NCBI RefSeq assembly: GCF_000718165.1
Contig: NZ_JOEY01000052.1
Coordinates: forward strand, 1 to 64,000
Source: Streptomyces fulvoviolaceus
Lineage (GTDB): Bacteria; Actinomycetota; Actinomycetes; Streptomycetales; Streptomycetaceae
DNA: 64,000 nt
Direction: 5' to 3'
The stretch's first letter is position 1. The number at the start of each line of letters is the position of its first letter. Below, piece after piece: positions 26,762 to 34,660 of this stretch. Under the pieces are notes generated by a model, which worked only from the letters and a program-made list of their open reading frames with translations, ran no database searches and was not told the DNA's origin. Position numbers and translations under genes: made by a program.

Positions 26762-27733
26762 TCAGGGCCGTCGGGCGAGGATGTCGCCGGCCGTGCGGAT
26801 CATCGCCGCGATGGTCGGGGGCAGCCGCTCCTGGTCGGGGTCGTGATGCTTGCCCTCGCGGTGTCGGCGCAGGTTGTGGCCCATGATCGCGGCCATCTTG
26901 GTGCGGGCCAGGGCTCGGAACCAGTCGAGAGAGGGGGGTTCGGGCCGCCCGTCGAAGTAGGCGGTGAGCAGCTCCTCCTCGCTGGGCAGTCCGGGCACGG
27001 CGTTGCCGAGCCGGGGGAAGTTGCGGTGGTCGGCGAAGAGCAGGTACCAAGCGAGGTCGATGCGCGGATCGCCGTACCCCCATATCTCCCAGTCGACGAC
27101 GGCGGCCGGCCGTTCGCCCTGGCACAGGACGTTGGCGAGACGGAAGTCGCCGTGGGTGAGGGTGGGGGGAATGCTGTCGGGGATGTGTGAGGCCAGGGTG
27201 CTCAACACGTCCTCGGCCCCGGGGCGGAGTTCCACCGGCACCGCTCGCATGGTGCGGCTCCACCGGTCCAACTCACCTGCCGGGCCGAGGGGGTCGGAGG
27301 TCTCCGTCCCCGTCGCCCCGTGGAGATCTCGCAGCACGCCGGCCAGAGCCAGCATCCGTGTCCGGCACAGTCTCGGGTCCAGTCGATGCTCGTCGAGGAC
27401 CGGTTCGATCGCCTCGCCGTCCACGAACTCCATGGCGAACCACGCCGGTTCAGCTTCGTCGACGGCGACGACGTCCGGTACGGGCACCGGTGATCCGGCG
27501 AGCGCGCGCAGGACCCGGGCCTGGCGCAGGACGTCGTTGCGACCGACGGGCCGCTGCCCGGGTGGCACCGCCTTCACGACGTACGAGGTCCGTCCCGCCG
27601 CGATGGAGTAGGTGAGGCCCGAGTGGCCGCCGGGCAGGGTGCGCAGGTCGCCGAGGGGCTCGCCCGGGTGTCGTTCGGCGAGCTGCTCGCGGACCCGTCG
27701 CCCGAGTGCCGTCACCTCAGTCGTCGTGGTCAC
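26762..27733 (-). CDS. APH-like kinase associated with acyl-CoA dehydrogenases (ACAD10/11- and LvaA-like)
   Basis: A 323-residue protein-kinase-fold enzyme. LPGGHSGLTYSIAAG is the nucleotide loop, LTHGDFRLANVLC the catalytic loop with Asp, and VVDWEIWGYGDPRIDLAW the metal site. Phosphotransferases of this subgroup phosphorylate 4-hydroxyacyl-CoA (the kinase domain of ACAD10/11, LvaA of Pseudomonas putida), preparing it for phosphate loss. Its GTG start overlaps the stop of one acyl-CoA dehydrogenase, and the next gene is another, so it is flanked by both. This context points to hydroxyacyl-CoA metabolism, not antibiotic resistance. Confidence 0.85.
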   Translation of the reverse strand: MTTTTEVTALGRRVREQLAERHPGEPLGDLRTLPGGHSGLTYSIAAGRTSYVVKAVPPGQRPVGRNDVLRQARVLRALAGSPVPVPDVVAVDEAEPAWFAMEFVDGEAIEPVLDEHRLDPRLCRTRMLALAGVLRDLHGATGTETSDPLGPAGELDRWSRTMRAVPVELRPGAEDVLSTLASHIPDSIPPTLTHGDFRLANVLCQGERPAAVVDWEIWGYGDPRIDLAWYLLFADHRNFPRLGNAVPGLPSEEELLTAYFDGRPEPPSLDWFRALARTKMAAIMGHNLRRHREGKHHDPDQERLPPTIAAMIRTAGDILARRP

Positions 27734-28941
27734 CTCTCCGCCCCCTTCGGTTCCTTGGGCATCCGCAGCACGCGCTCGGCCAGGATGTTGCGCTGGATCT
27801 CGTCGCTGCCTCCGGCGATGCGGTAGCCGGGAGCGCCGAGCAGGTGCTCGGTCCAGGCGAACGTGCCCCACTCCCCCGTGTCGGCGGCCAGGCGCGGCCC
27901 GAGGAGTTGCTGGACCAGGTCGGTCGTGGCGCGCATGGTCGCCGTGGCGTGGAGTTTGCCGACCGAGGCCTCGGCGCCCGGTTCGCGGCCGGCCGCCAGG
28001 GCTGATGTCACGCGTAGCCCGATGAGCCGCTGGACGAGGGCGCGCACGAACAGGTCGGCGGCCTGCTGTCGTTCCCCGCCGGTGAGCGGGCGGGGCAGGT
28101 GCCGGGCGAGGTCGAGGGCGCGGTCGGCGTTGTCCAGGCCGAGGCCGCCGGAGTCGAGGCGTTCGGCGGCGAGCACGGTCAGGGTCACGCGCCAGCCCTC
28201 GCCGACGGGACCGAGGCGGTCGGTGTCGGGCACGAGGACGTCGTCCAGGTAGACCTCGTTGAAGCTGGAACCGCCGGTCATCTGCCGGATCGGCCGTACG
28301 GTCACGCCCGGCGCGTCCATGCGGACCAGGAAGACCGTGATGCCCGCGTGCCTGGGCACATCGGAGTCGGTACGGCAGACGGCGACGCCCCAGGTGGCGA
28401 TCCGGGCGCCGGACGTCCAGACCTTGTGACCGCGCAGGATCCAGCCGTCGCCCTCCCGCACGGCCCGGGTGCGGACGGCGGCGAGGTCGGAGCCCGCCTC
28501 GGTCTCGGAGAACAGCTGGCAGGCGAGTTCGTCGGTGCGGAGCATGGGGCTCAGCCAGCGCCGCTTCTGCTCCTCCGTGCCCCAGATGCGGATGGCGGGA
28601 GCGACGAGCTGCTGGGTGACCGGGAAGACCTCGGTGCGCCGCGGCACGTCGAAGGCGTCCTCTTCGGCACGGTACAACTGCTCGTAGTACGAGGGCAGTT
28701 CGCGGCCCCCGTACTCCGGCGGCCAGCCGAGCGCACCCCAGCCGTGGTCGTATCGGGTGCGTTCCCAGTCCCGTATCCGGTCGGTGTGTGCACGTTCCTC
28801 GGCCTCGGTCCAGTTCTCGAAGACGGCCACCGAGTCGTCGCCGCGGCCCCATTCCTGGCGTGCGGTGCGCTCTTTCGCCACGCCGGTCAGCCAGGCACGG
28901 ACCTGGGCCCGGAACTCCGCGGGCTCGGGAATGCCGCTCAT
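27730..28941 (-). CDS. Acyl-CoA dehydrogenase
   Basis: A 403-residue FAD-dependent acyl-CoA dehydrogenase. FSETEAGSDLAAVRTRAV and HKVWTSGARIATWGV mark the middle domain, and GYRIAGGSDEIQRNILAERV carries the C-terminal flavin-contact sequence. The N-terminal helical domain has WPPEYGGRELPSYYEQLY. The start MSGIPEPAEF follows GGGAGGGGCGGAG; a longer open frame upstream belongs to a shadow of the thiolase gene. It lies 35 bases after that gene and is coupled to the kinase. Confidence 0.9.
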   Translation of the reverse strand: MSGIPEPAEFRAQVRAWLTGVAKERTARQEWGRGDDSVAVFENWTEAEERAHTDRIRDWERTRYDHGWGALGWPPEYGGRELPSYYEQLYRAEEDAFDVPRRTEVFPVTQQLVAPAIRIWGTEEQKRRWLSPMLRTDELACQLFSETEAGSDLAAVRTRAVREGDGWILRGHKVWTSGARIATWGVAVCRTDSDVPRHAGITVFLVRMDAPGVTVRPIRQMTGGSSFNEVYLDDVLVPDTDRLGPVGEGWRVTLTVLAAERLDSGGLGLDNADRALDLARHLPRPLTGGERQQAADLFVRALVQRLIGLRVTSALAAGREPGAEASVGKLHATATMRATTDLVQQLLGPRLAADTGEWGTFAWTEHLLGAPGYRIAGGSDEIQRNILAERVLRMPKEPKGAER

Positions 28942-28976
28942 GGTGCTCCGCCCCTCCCTTCTCCTCATCGATCGGC

Positions 28977-30125
28977 TCAGCGGGTCATCACGGTGCAGGC
29001 GCTGACACCCGGCGCCCCGTACACGTGGGTGAAGCCGGCCGACGGATCGTCCGGCACCTGCCGCTCGCCCGCCCGGCCGCGCAACTGCTGTACGACCTCG
29101 TGGACTTGGCGCAGTCCGGAAGCGCCGATGGGCTCGCCGTTGGCGATGCAGCCGCCGTCGGTGTTGACGGGCAGCGAGCCGCCGATTCCGGTCGCCCCGA
29201 ACGGAATGAGCGACTCCTGCTCGCCGTGCTCGCAGAACCCGCACTCGGCCATGTGCATCACCTCGGCACCGCTCTCGGTGTCCTGCAGCTGGCACACGTC
29301 GATGTCGCGCGGCCCCAACCCGGCTTCCTCGAAGGCGTGTTGCGCGGCATCCGCGCTCACGCTCGTCGGCGTCCCGGTCGGCGCCCAGGGGCTGAACACC
29401 TCGAAGGAGCCGAACCGGCGGGTCCGTACGACGGCCGCCCTCAGCCCGACCGGCGTTCCGCCGAGTTCGCGGGCCACCGCCTTGGTGCACAGGATCAGCG
29501 CGACGGCGCCCTGACCGGGCGAGCAGAACATGTACCGGGTCAGGGGGTCGTTGACCATGCCGGATGCCAGGATCTCGTCCGCGTCCAGCGGCTTGCGGCG
29601 CCAGGCGTACGGGTTGAGCACTCCGTTCGCGTACGCCTTCTCGGCGACCTGCGCGAGCGTGCGCGGGCTGATGCCGTGATCGTGCATGTACCGCTGGATC
29701 TTCATGGCGAAGAACTGCGTGGTGACCATGAGCCCGTCGCGGCCGTAGGCCTCGTCGAGCCCCCAGTCGGCGGGCCGCGGGTCGAAGGCGCCGCGCGGGT
29801 GCTTGTCGAAACCGACCGCGAGGGCCACGTCCGCCGCCCCGGACCGGATCGCGCCCACGGCCGACACCAGGGCGCTCCCGCCGGTCGCGCAGCCGTTGCG
29901 CACATTGGTGAACGGCACTCCGGTCAGGCCGAGTTCGGCGACGAGCGTGTCGGCGTTGCCGGCGGCGTCGCTGCCGCCGTACGCGGCCCGCACCCGCGAC
30001 CACGGCAGTGCGGCGTCGGCGAGAGCGGCTCGTACGGCCTGCACGGCCAACTGCCGGCCGCTCGCCTCCGTACGGGCGAAGGAGGTGATCCCGGCGCCGC
30101 AGACGAGTACGTCCTCGCCGCTCAT
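28977..30125 (-). CDS. Thiolase-superfamily protein (SCP2/lipid-transfer type)
   Basis: A 382-residue thiolase-fold protein. The nucleophile-type Cys lies in VRNGCATGGSALVSAVGAI (about 85-103). VCQLQDTESGAEVMHMAECG follows, and NTDGGCIANGEPIGASGLRQ corresponds to the thiolase GHP motif but has GEP, so the usual catalytic His is absent. That pattern is seen in SCP2/lipid-transfer-type thiolases and in Ltp2-like retro-aldolases, which work with a DUF35 partner. The adjacent upstream gene is a DUF35 protein, overlapping by four bases. Carbon-carbon cleavage of a CoA ester is probable, though the reaction type is uncertain. Confidence 0.85.
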   Translation of the reverse strand: MSGEDVLVCGAGITSFARTEASGRQLAVQAVRAALADAALPWSRVRAAYGGSDAAGNADTLVAELGLTGVPFTNVRNGCATGGSALVSAVGAIRSGAADVALAVGFDKHPRGAFDPRPADWGLDEAYGRDGLMVTTQFFAMKIQRYMHDHGISPRTLAQVAEKAYANGVLNPYAWRRKPLDADEILASGMVNDPLTRYMFCSPGQGAVALILCTKAVARELGGTPVGLRAAVVRTRRFGSFEVFSPWAPTGTPTSVSADAAQHAFEEAGLGPRDIDVCQLQDTESGAEVMHMAECGFCEHGEQESLIPFGATGIGGSLPVNTDGGCIANGEPIGASGLRQVHEVVQQLRGRAGERQVPDDPSAGFTHVYGAPGVSACTVMTR

Positions 30126-30493
30126 ACGACGGCTCCCGTGGCCCTCGGCACACCGTCCCCCGCCGTGATCGCGAGTGGCATACCGATCTCCGCGTCCTCG
30201 GTCCGGACATCGAGGACGGCCAACACGCGTACGCCTTCCGGCAGTTCGACGTATCCGAGGGTGAACGGCGCGAATCCGGAGGCCGGTGGGACGTACGGCG
30301 GCGACTTGGGCGCGTACCGCTGCACGGTCCAGGTCCACAGCGTGCCCGTGGCGGAGAGCACGACCGGCTCGGCCGGTCCCCCGCAGCGCGGGCACGCCGG
30401 GTCGGCGGGGTAGACGGCCACCGCGCAGTCGGCGCACCGGGAGCCGCGCAGCCGGCTCCCGGTCTGCGGTGCGGTGCTCAGCGGCCCTTCCAC
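30122..30493 (-). CDS. DUF35 zinc-ribbon/OB-fold protein, partner of the thiolase-like enzyme
   Basis: A 123-residue protein. An N-terminal rubredoxin-like zinc ribbon (CADC and CPRC, ADCAVAVYPADPACPRCGG) is followed by an OB-fold (GTLWTWTVQRYAP, FTLGYVELPEGVRVLAVLD). DUF35 proteins bind CoA esters and pair with SCP2-type thiolases or Ltp2 aldolases. The chosen GTG start has GGGAG five bases upstream and overlaps the end of the crotonase gene by 16 bases. No ATG fits. Confidence 0.85.
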   Translation of the reverse strand: MEGPLSTAPQTGSRLRGSRCADCAVAVYPADPACPRCGGPAEPVVLSATGTLWTWTVQRYAPKSPPYVPPASGFAPFTLGYVELPEGVRVLAVLDVRTEDAEIGMPLAITAGDGVPRATGAVV

Positions 30494-31266
30494 TGCGGCT
30501 CCCGCTTGTCCAGGAACGCCGCCACACCCTCCGCCGCGTCCTCGGAGTTGAGCATCACGCCGACCGCGAGGTGCTCCATGACCATCAGCGACTGGATGTC
30601 GGCGTCGAGGCTCCGGTCGATGGTCATCTTGGTGATCCACATGGTGAACGGGCTCTTGTCGGTCAGGTCCCCGGCGAACTCCTCGACCGTGGCGTCGAGC
30701 TTGTCGGCGGGCGCCGAGGCGTTGATGAGACCGAACTCGGCGGCCTCGACGCCGGTCAGCAGCTTGCCGGTGAGCATGAGCTCCTTGGTCTTGCGGACGC
30801 CGATCATGCGCGGCACCCGGTAGATCGGCCCCGCCCCGCCGAACAGGGCCCGGCGGATGTGGAAGTCACCGATCAGGGCGTCGTCCGCGGCGATCGCGAA
30901 GTCACAGGAGATCATCAACTCGAAGCCGCCCGCGGTGACATGACCCTCGAGGACGGCGATCGACGGGGTCCTCATCGAGTACAGCCGGTCGCAGACCTTC
31001 GCCGACAGCACGGCGACGTCGATGGCATTGGACCTGCCGACGAAGTCGGCCTGGAGACTGTCCAGGTCGAACCCGGAGCAGAAGGTGTTGCCACGCCCGC
31101 GCAGGACCAGCACGCGCAGCTCGGGGTCCGCGTCGACCTCGGTGATGATCTCGTCCAGCCGGTTCAGGATCGGCACGGTCACGCAGTTCTTCTTGTGCGG
31201 GCGGTTCAGCCAGACCCGCGCCACGTGACCGTCCCGCTCGAATTGGATCTCGTCTTCGACTGCCAT
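30478..31266 (-). CDS. Crotonase-fold enoyl-CoA hydratase/isomerase
   Basis: A 262-residue crotonase. RGRGNTFCSGFDLDSLQADF and GHVTAGGFELMISCDFAIAA form the CoA-binding and oxyanion segments, and TGVEAAEFGLINAS has one catalytic-type Glu. The FGGAGPIYRVPRMIG region lacks the other, so the exact reaction is open. MAVEDEIQF is the start, with GGAGGAG directly upstream. It is the first gene of the nine-gene leftward operon, 15 bases after the TetR-type operator. Confidence 0.85.
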   Translation of the reverse strand: MAVEDEIQFERDGHVARVWLNRPHKKNCVTVPILNRLDEIITEVDADPELRVLVLRGRGNTFCSGFDLDSLQADFVGRSNAIDVAVLSAKVCDRLYSMRTPSIAVLEGHVTAGGFELMISCDFAIAADDALIGDFHIRRALFGGAGPIYRVPRMIGVRKTKELMLTGKLLTGVEAAEFGLINASAPADKLDATVEEFAGDLTDKSPFTMWITKMTIDRSLDADIQSLMVMEHLAVGVMLNSEDAAEGVAAFLDKREPQWKGR

Positions 31267-31280
31267 GAGCTCCTCCAACC

Positions 31281-31327
31281 TGAACTGAATTCAGTACGAT
31301 TCTGTGGGCAGTGGTTGCCCCTGTCAA
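31281..31327 (-). promoter_or_regulatory. Promoter and TetR-type operator of the nine-gene catabolic operon
   Basis: On the minus strand TTGACA (31327-31322), 17 bases, CAGAAT (31304-31299), then TACTGAATTCAGTTCAGGTT. The operator core CTGAA-N5-TTCAG is the most symmetric copy in the island. A perfect -35 box suggests strong expression once the repressor leaves. Confidence 0.7.
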
Positions 31328-31369
31328 TGGTCCGGGAAACAGTGGCCGCTCAGTGCGCCCGACGAGTGA

Positions 31370-32503
31370 TCAGTCCGTGCACCCGGTGAGGCCGAGCAGG
31401 CCGGCCAGGCGCAGACGGTGGTCGTCACCCGTGCCGAACAGCGCCTCGTCGGCCCGCGCCCGGCGCACATACAGATGGGCCGAGTACTCCCAGGTGAAGC
31501 CGATTCCGCCGTGGAGCTGGACGTATTCGGCAGTGGCCAGGCGATACGCACCGGTGCACGCGACGGCCGCGGCGCCGGCGGCGACCGGCAGTTCCGGAGC
31601 CTCCACGGCAAGGCAGGCGCTCGCGTACGCCGACGCCGAGCGGGCACCCTCGATCGCGACGAGAAGGTCGGCCAGTCGGTGTTTGATCGCTTGGAACGAG
31701 CCGACGACCCGACCGAACTGAGTTCGATGGACTACGTACTCCAGTGTGGCGTCCAGGGCGTGCGCGCTGCCTCCGACGTGCTCGGCGGCCAGCGCCACCC
31801 GTCCGGCGTCGAGTACGGCATCGACGACTGCCGGGGCCTGCCCGGCCTCACCGACCGGGTCCGCCGGGACTCCACGGAAGCGGACGTGCCCCTGACGCCG
31901 GGTGGGGTCGAGTACGCGGCGAGCCGTTCGGTCGCAGGTCGTGGCGTCCGGCTCGCAGGCGAACAACCGCTCCCCGTCCGGCGCACGGGCCGCGACCACC
32001 AGCAGATCGGCACCCTCTCCGTCGGGTACGAAGTCGGCCTCACCGCACAGCACCCAGCCGTCGGGACCCCGCTCGGCCGTCACCTGTGCAGGGTGCAGGA
32101 ATCCGGCGACGGTGGCCGTGAGCGCACCCGAGGCGATCCCGGGCAACCAGCGTGCGCAGGCCTGCCGGTCGCCACTGCTCAGCAGGGATTGTCCGGCCAG
32201 CACGACGGTCGGCAGCAACGGCGCGGGACACAGCACGCGCCCCGTCTCCTGCAGGACGACGGCGAGTTCGGCGAAGGTGTACCCGGCCCCGCCGTACTCC
32301 TCGGGCAGGGCGAGCCCGTGCACTCCGATCTCGCCGGCGAGGCGGTGCCAGAGCACCTCGTCGTATCCGCGCGGGCTCTCGGTCTGTTGGCGAACCGTCT
32401 CGGGGCCGCAGGTCTCGGCGAGCAAGTCGCTTAGAACCACTCGCAGTTGGCGCTGCTCCTCCGTCTCCAGCAGCAGCGTGGGATCGGCATCAAGCCGGAA
32501 CAT
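31370..32503 (-). CDS. Acyl-CoA dehydrogenase family protein (FadE subunit-like)
   Basis: A 377-residue protein of the acyl-CoA dehydrogenase superfamily. ALPEEYGGAGYTFAELAVVL is the N-terminal domain signature. The middle domain (GPDGWVLCGEADFVPDGEGA) is less conserved and lacks the usual TEP/ETEAGS flavin motif. The C-terminal domain has HRTQFGRVVGSFQAIKHRLA and YVQLHGGIGFTWEYSAHLYV. This resembles one half of the heteromeric FadE pairs of actinobacterial sterol side-chain breakdown, so it may need another subunit. MFRLDADP follows GGGAGG and is the preferred start. Confidence 0.85.
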   Translation of the reverse strand: MFRLDADPTLLLETEEQRQLRVVLSDLLAETCGPETVRQQTESPRGYDEVLWHRLAGEIGVHGLALPEEYGGAGYTFAELAVVLQETGRVLCPAPLLPTVVLAGQSLLSSGDRQACARWLPGIASGALTATVAGFLHPAQVTAERGPDGWVLCGEADFVPDGEGADLLVVAARAPDGERLFACEPDATTCDRTARRVLDPTRRQGHVRFRGVPADPVGEAGQAPAVVDAVLDAGRVALAAEHVGGSAHALDATLEYVVHRTQFGRVVGSFQAIKHRLADLLVAIEGARSASAYASACLAVEAPELPVAAGAAAVACTGAYRLATAEYVQLHGGIGFTWEYSAHLYVRRARADEALFGTGDDHRLRLAGLLGLTGCTD

Positions 32504-32529
32504 CCAGACCTCCCTCGCCCACACCCACC

Positions 32530-32611
32530 TCAGGGGCGCGGGGCTGTGACATGTGCGGCTCCGCCGCGTGGGCGCGACCAGTCACGAACAACCCGCAGCC
32601 GCCCACAACGG
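32530..32611. repeat. Streptomyces-type intergenic repeat
   Basis: The sequence CAGGGGCGCGGGGCTGTGAC then TGCGGCTCCGCCGCGTGGG and CCCGCAGCCGCCCAC resembles a short element found between genes at many places in Streptomyces genomes. It contains a GCGGCTCCGCCGC hairpin. It lies between two leftward genes and might end or attenuate transcription. Its identity is recalled, not searched. Confidence 0.5.
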
Positions 32612-32619
32612 ATGAGTCC

Positions 32620-33426
32620 TCACACGGTGAATCGACCACCATTGGCAAGCAGCACGGCCCCCACGAGATTCGCCGCCTCCTCGCTCGCCAGAAACAAGGC
32701 AATGTCGGCGATCTCCTCCGGAGTGGCGTAGGGACGGACACGCCGGTCGACGAACCCCTGCCGAAGCGCCACAGGCGTCCGCGCCGCCATCCCCGTCTCC
32801 GTCGGACCCGGCGCCACCGTGTTGACCCGGACGCCGAACGCGATCGCCTCCTTGGCGACGGCCTGGCTCAGCGCATGCGCTCCGGCCTTCGAGGCGGCGT
32901 AGTGCGGGTAGCCGGCCAGGGTGTCGAAGGCCGAGGAGGAACCGATGGTGACGACGGCACCGGACCGTGCGGGCACCATGACGCGCAGGGCGGCGCGCAG
33001 GACGTGGAAGGTGCCGTCGAGGTTGACGCGCAGGACGCGCCGCCAGGAGTCGTCGCCGAGCCTTCCGGTCACCTCGGGCGGTCGGTCGGCGAGCAGCGCC
33101 TCGGCGATCCACTCCTTGGCCGTGGGGTCGTCGACCCCGGCCGCGTGCACCACCACGTCCAGGCGCCCGCCCATCCGTACGGCCTGGTCGAAGGCCCGGT
33201 CCACCTCGGTGGAGTCGGTGACGTCCACGGTCAGCGGGTGCGCGCCGGGCAGTTCCTTGGTGACGGCCTCGACCGCCGCACCGTCGATGTCCCCGGCGAA
33301 GATCTCCGCGCCCTGCGCGGCGAGCCGCCGGGCGACGGCGGCACCGATGCCGGAGCCCGCGCCGGTGACCAGAGCCACTCGTCCGTCGAAGCGTCCCGTC
33401 CCTCCGCTGCCGGACTCGTCATCCAT
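32620..33426 (-). CDS. Short-chain dehydrogenase/reductase (SDR)
   Basis: A 268-residue SDR: TGAGSGIG, HAAG in place of NNAG, a 15-residue insertion after it (DDPTAKEWIAEALLADRPPE), catalytic Ser in IGSSSAFDTLAGY and YAASK. It diverges from the zinc alcohol dehydrogenase gene, with one TetR-type operator between them. The insertion may shape the substrate pocket. Confidence 0.85.
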   Translation of the reverse strand: MDDESGSGGTGRFDGRVALVTGAGSGIGAAVARRLAAQGAEIFAGDIDGAAVEAVTKELPGAHPLTVDVTDSTEVDRAFDQAVRMGGRLDVVVHAAGVDDPTAKEWIAEALLADRPPEVTGRLGDDSWRRVLRVNLDGTFHVLRAALRVMVPARSGAVVTIGSSSAFDTLAGYPHYAASKAGAHALSQAVAKEAIAFGVRVNTVAPGPTETGMAARTPVALRQGFVDRRVRPYATPEEIADIALFLASEEAANLVGAVLLANGGRFTV

Positions 33427-33452
33427 GCCGGATCACCCCTCACCCGATCTAC

Positions 33453-33465
33453 TGAACTGACTTCA
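33453..33465. promoter_or_regulatory. TetR-type operator between divergent SDR and alcohol dehydrogenase genes
   Basis: TGAA-CTGAC-TTCA, within TACTGAACTGACTTCATTTT. The gap between the two start codons is only 59 bases, so one bound repressor could block both directions. A minus-strand TTGACA lies near 33490, inside the alcohol dehydrogenase start region, and may be the -35 of the SDR gene. Confidence 0.65.
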
Positions 33466-33485
33466 TTTTTGCTACGGTCTCACGC

Positions 33486-34553
33486 ATGTCAACAGGCAGG
33501 ACAAGAGCGGTCCGGTTGACCCGCTGGGGCGGCCCACCGGTCCTCACCGAGGTGCCGCGACCTGTACCGACGGGCGAAGAGGTGCTGGTGCAGGTCGAGG
33601 CAGCCGGGTTGTGCCGGTCGGACCTCCATGTCATCGACGCCCGGCCGGGCGACCTCCCCTACCGGACTCCGTTCACGCTCGGTCACGAGGTTGCCGGCCG
33701 GGTGGTGGAGCGCGGGCCGCAGGCCGTGGGCCCGTCGGTCGGCGAACGCGTGGTCGTGTACGGCCCCTGGGGCTGCGGGCACTGCGCGCACTGCGCATCG
33801 GGCGCCGAGAACTACTGCGACCGGCGTCCGACCCTCGACACGAACCAGGCCGGCACCGGAGCGGGGCTCGGACGCGACGGCGGGATGGCCGACGTACTGC
33901 TCGCCCCGTCCGGCCGGCTGCTGGTCCCGGTCGGCGACCTGGCCGCGGTCCGAGCGGCACCCCTGACGGACGCCGGGCTCACCGCGTATCACGCCGTCGC
34001 CACCGTCCGACCCTCGTTCACCTGCGGCGCCGACGTGGTCGTACTCGGGATCGGCGGACTGGGACATCTGGCCGTCCAGATCCTGCGGGCCACGACGACC
34101 GCCCAGGTGCTGGCGGTGGACGTACGGGAGGAGGCGCTCGCCCTGGCCGACCAGTGCGGCGCGCACTTCGGGACGCTCCTGCGGCCCGACACCGCGGAGG
34201 TTCTCCGGAGCCGGACGGGCGGGACAGGGGCGGCGGCCGTGCTCGACTTCGTCGGCAGCCACTCCAGTCTGGAGCTCGCGATCGCCGTGCTGCGCGCGGG
34301 CGGGGAACTGGCCGTGGTCGGAAGCGGAGGCGGCGAACTGACGGTCCGCAAGCCCGGTGCGCTCCCTCCCGGAGCGCGGATCTCGTTGCCCTTCTGGGGA
34401 ACCCTGCCCGAGCTGGGGAGGGTCGTCGCGCTGGCCCGCGAGGGGGCCCTGCGAGTGGAGGTCGAGCGGTTCGCGCTGTCGGGCGCCACGGAAGCGATCG
34501 AGAGGCTTCGCTCGGGCAGCGTGCGGGGACGCGCGGTTCTCGTCGTCGACTGA
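33486..34553 (+). CDS. Zinc-dependent alcohol dehydrogenase (MDR family)
   Basis: A 355-residue enzyme. Catalytic zinc ligands are Cys in AAGLCRSDLH and the GHE motif in TLGHEVAGRVV. The structural zinc lobe has four Cys in GCGHCAHCASGAENYC. The nucleotide-binding motif is VLGIGGLGHLAVQILRA near 183. It oxidises an alcohol with NAD(P). The ATG start is close to the operator shared with the divergent SDR gene. It is the first rightward gene of the island's right part. Confidence 0.9.
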   Translation: MSTGRTRAVRLTRWGGPPVLTEVPRPVPTGEEVLVQVEAAGLCRSDLHVIDARPGDLPYRTPFTLGHEVAGRVVERGPQAVGPSVGERVVVYGPWGCGHCAHCASGAENYCDRRPTLDTNQAGTGAGLGRDGGMADVLLAPSGRLLVPVGDLAAVRAAPLTDAGLTAYHAVATVRPSFTCGADVVVLGIGGLGHLAVQILRATTTAQVLAVDVREEALALADQCGAHFGTLLRPDTAEVLRSRTGGTGAAAVLDFVGSHSSLELAIAVLRAGGELAVVGSGGGELTVRKPGALPPGARISLPFWGTLPELGRVVALAREGALRVEVERFALSGATEAIERLRSGSVRGRAVLVVD

Positions 34554-34600
34554 CCAGAACTCGCATGTCCACACCGCGCCCCTGCCGGCCTCTCGACTAC

Positions 34601-34613
34601 AGAAGTGAGTTCA
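34601..34613. promoter_or_regulatory. TetR-type operator upstream of the flavoprotein gene
   Basis: AGAA-GTGAG-TTCA within TACAGAAGTGAGTTCAATTA, differing by one base from the TGAA core. It lies 48 bases before the flavoprotein ATG. A matching -35 box was not clear. Confidence 0.6.
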
Positions 34614-34660
34614 ATTAGCGTCTTGCTGCAGTCAGTGACACGAAGGCGGTGGGACCCGCT

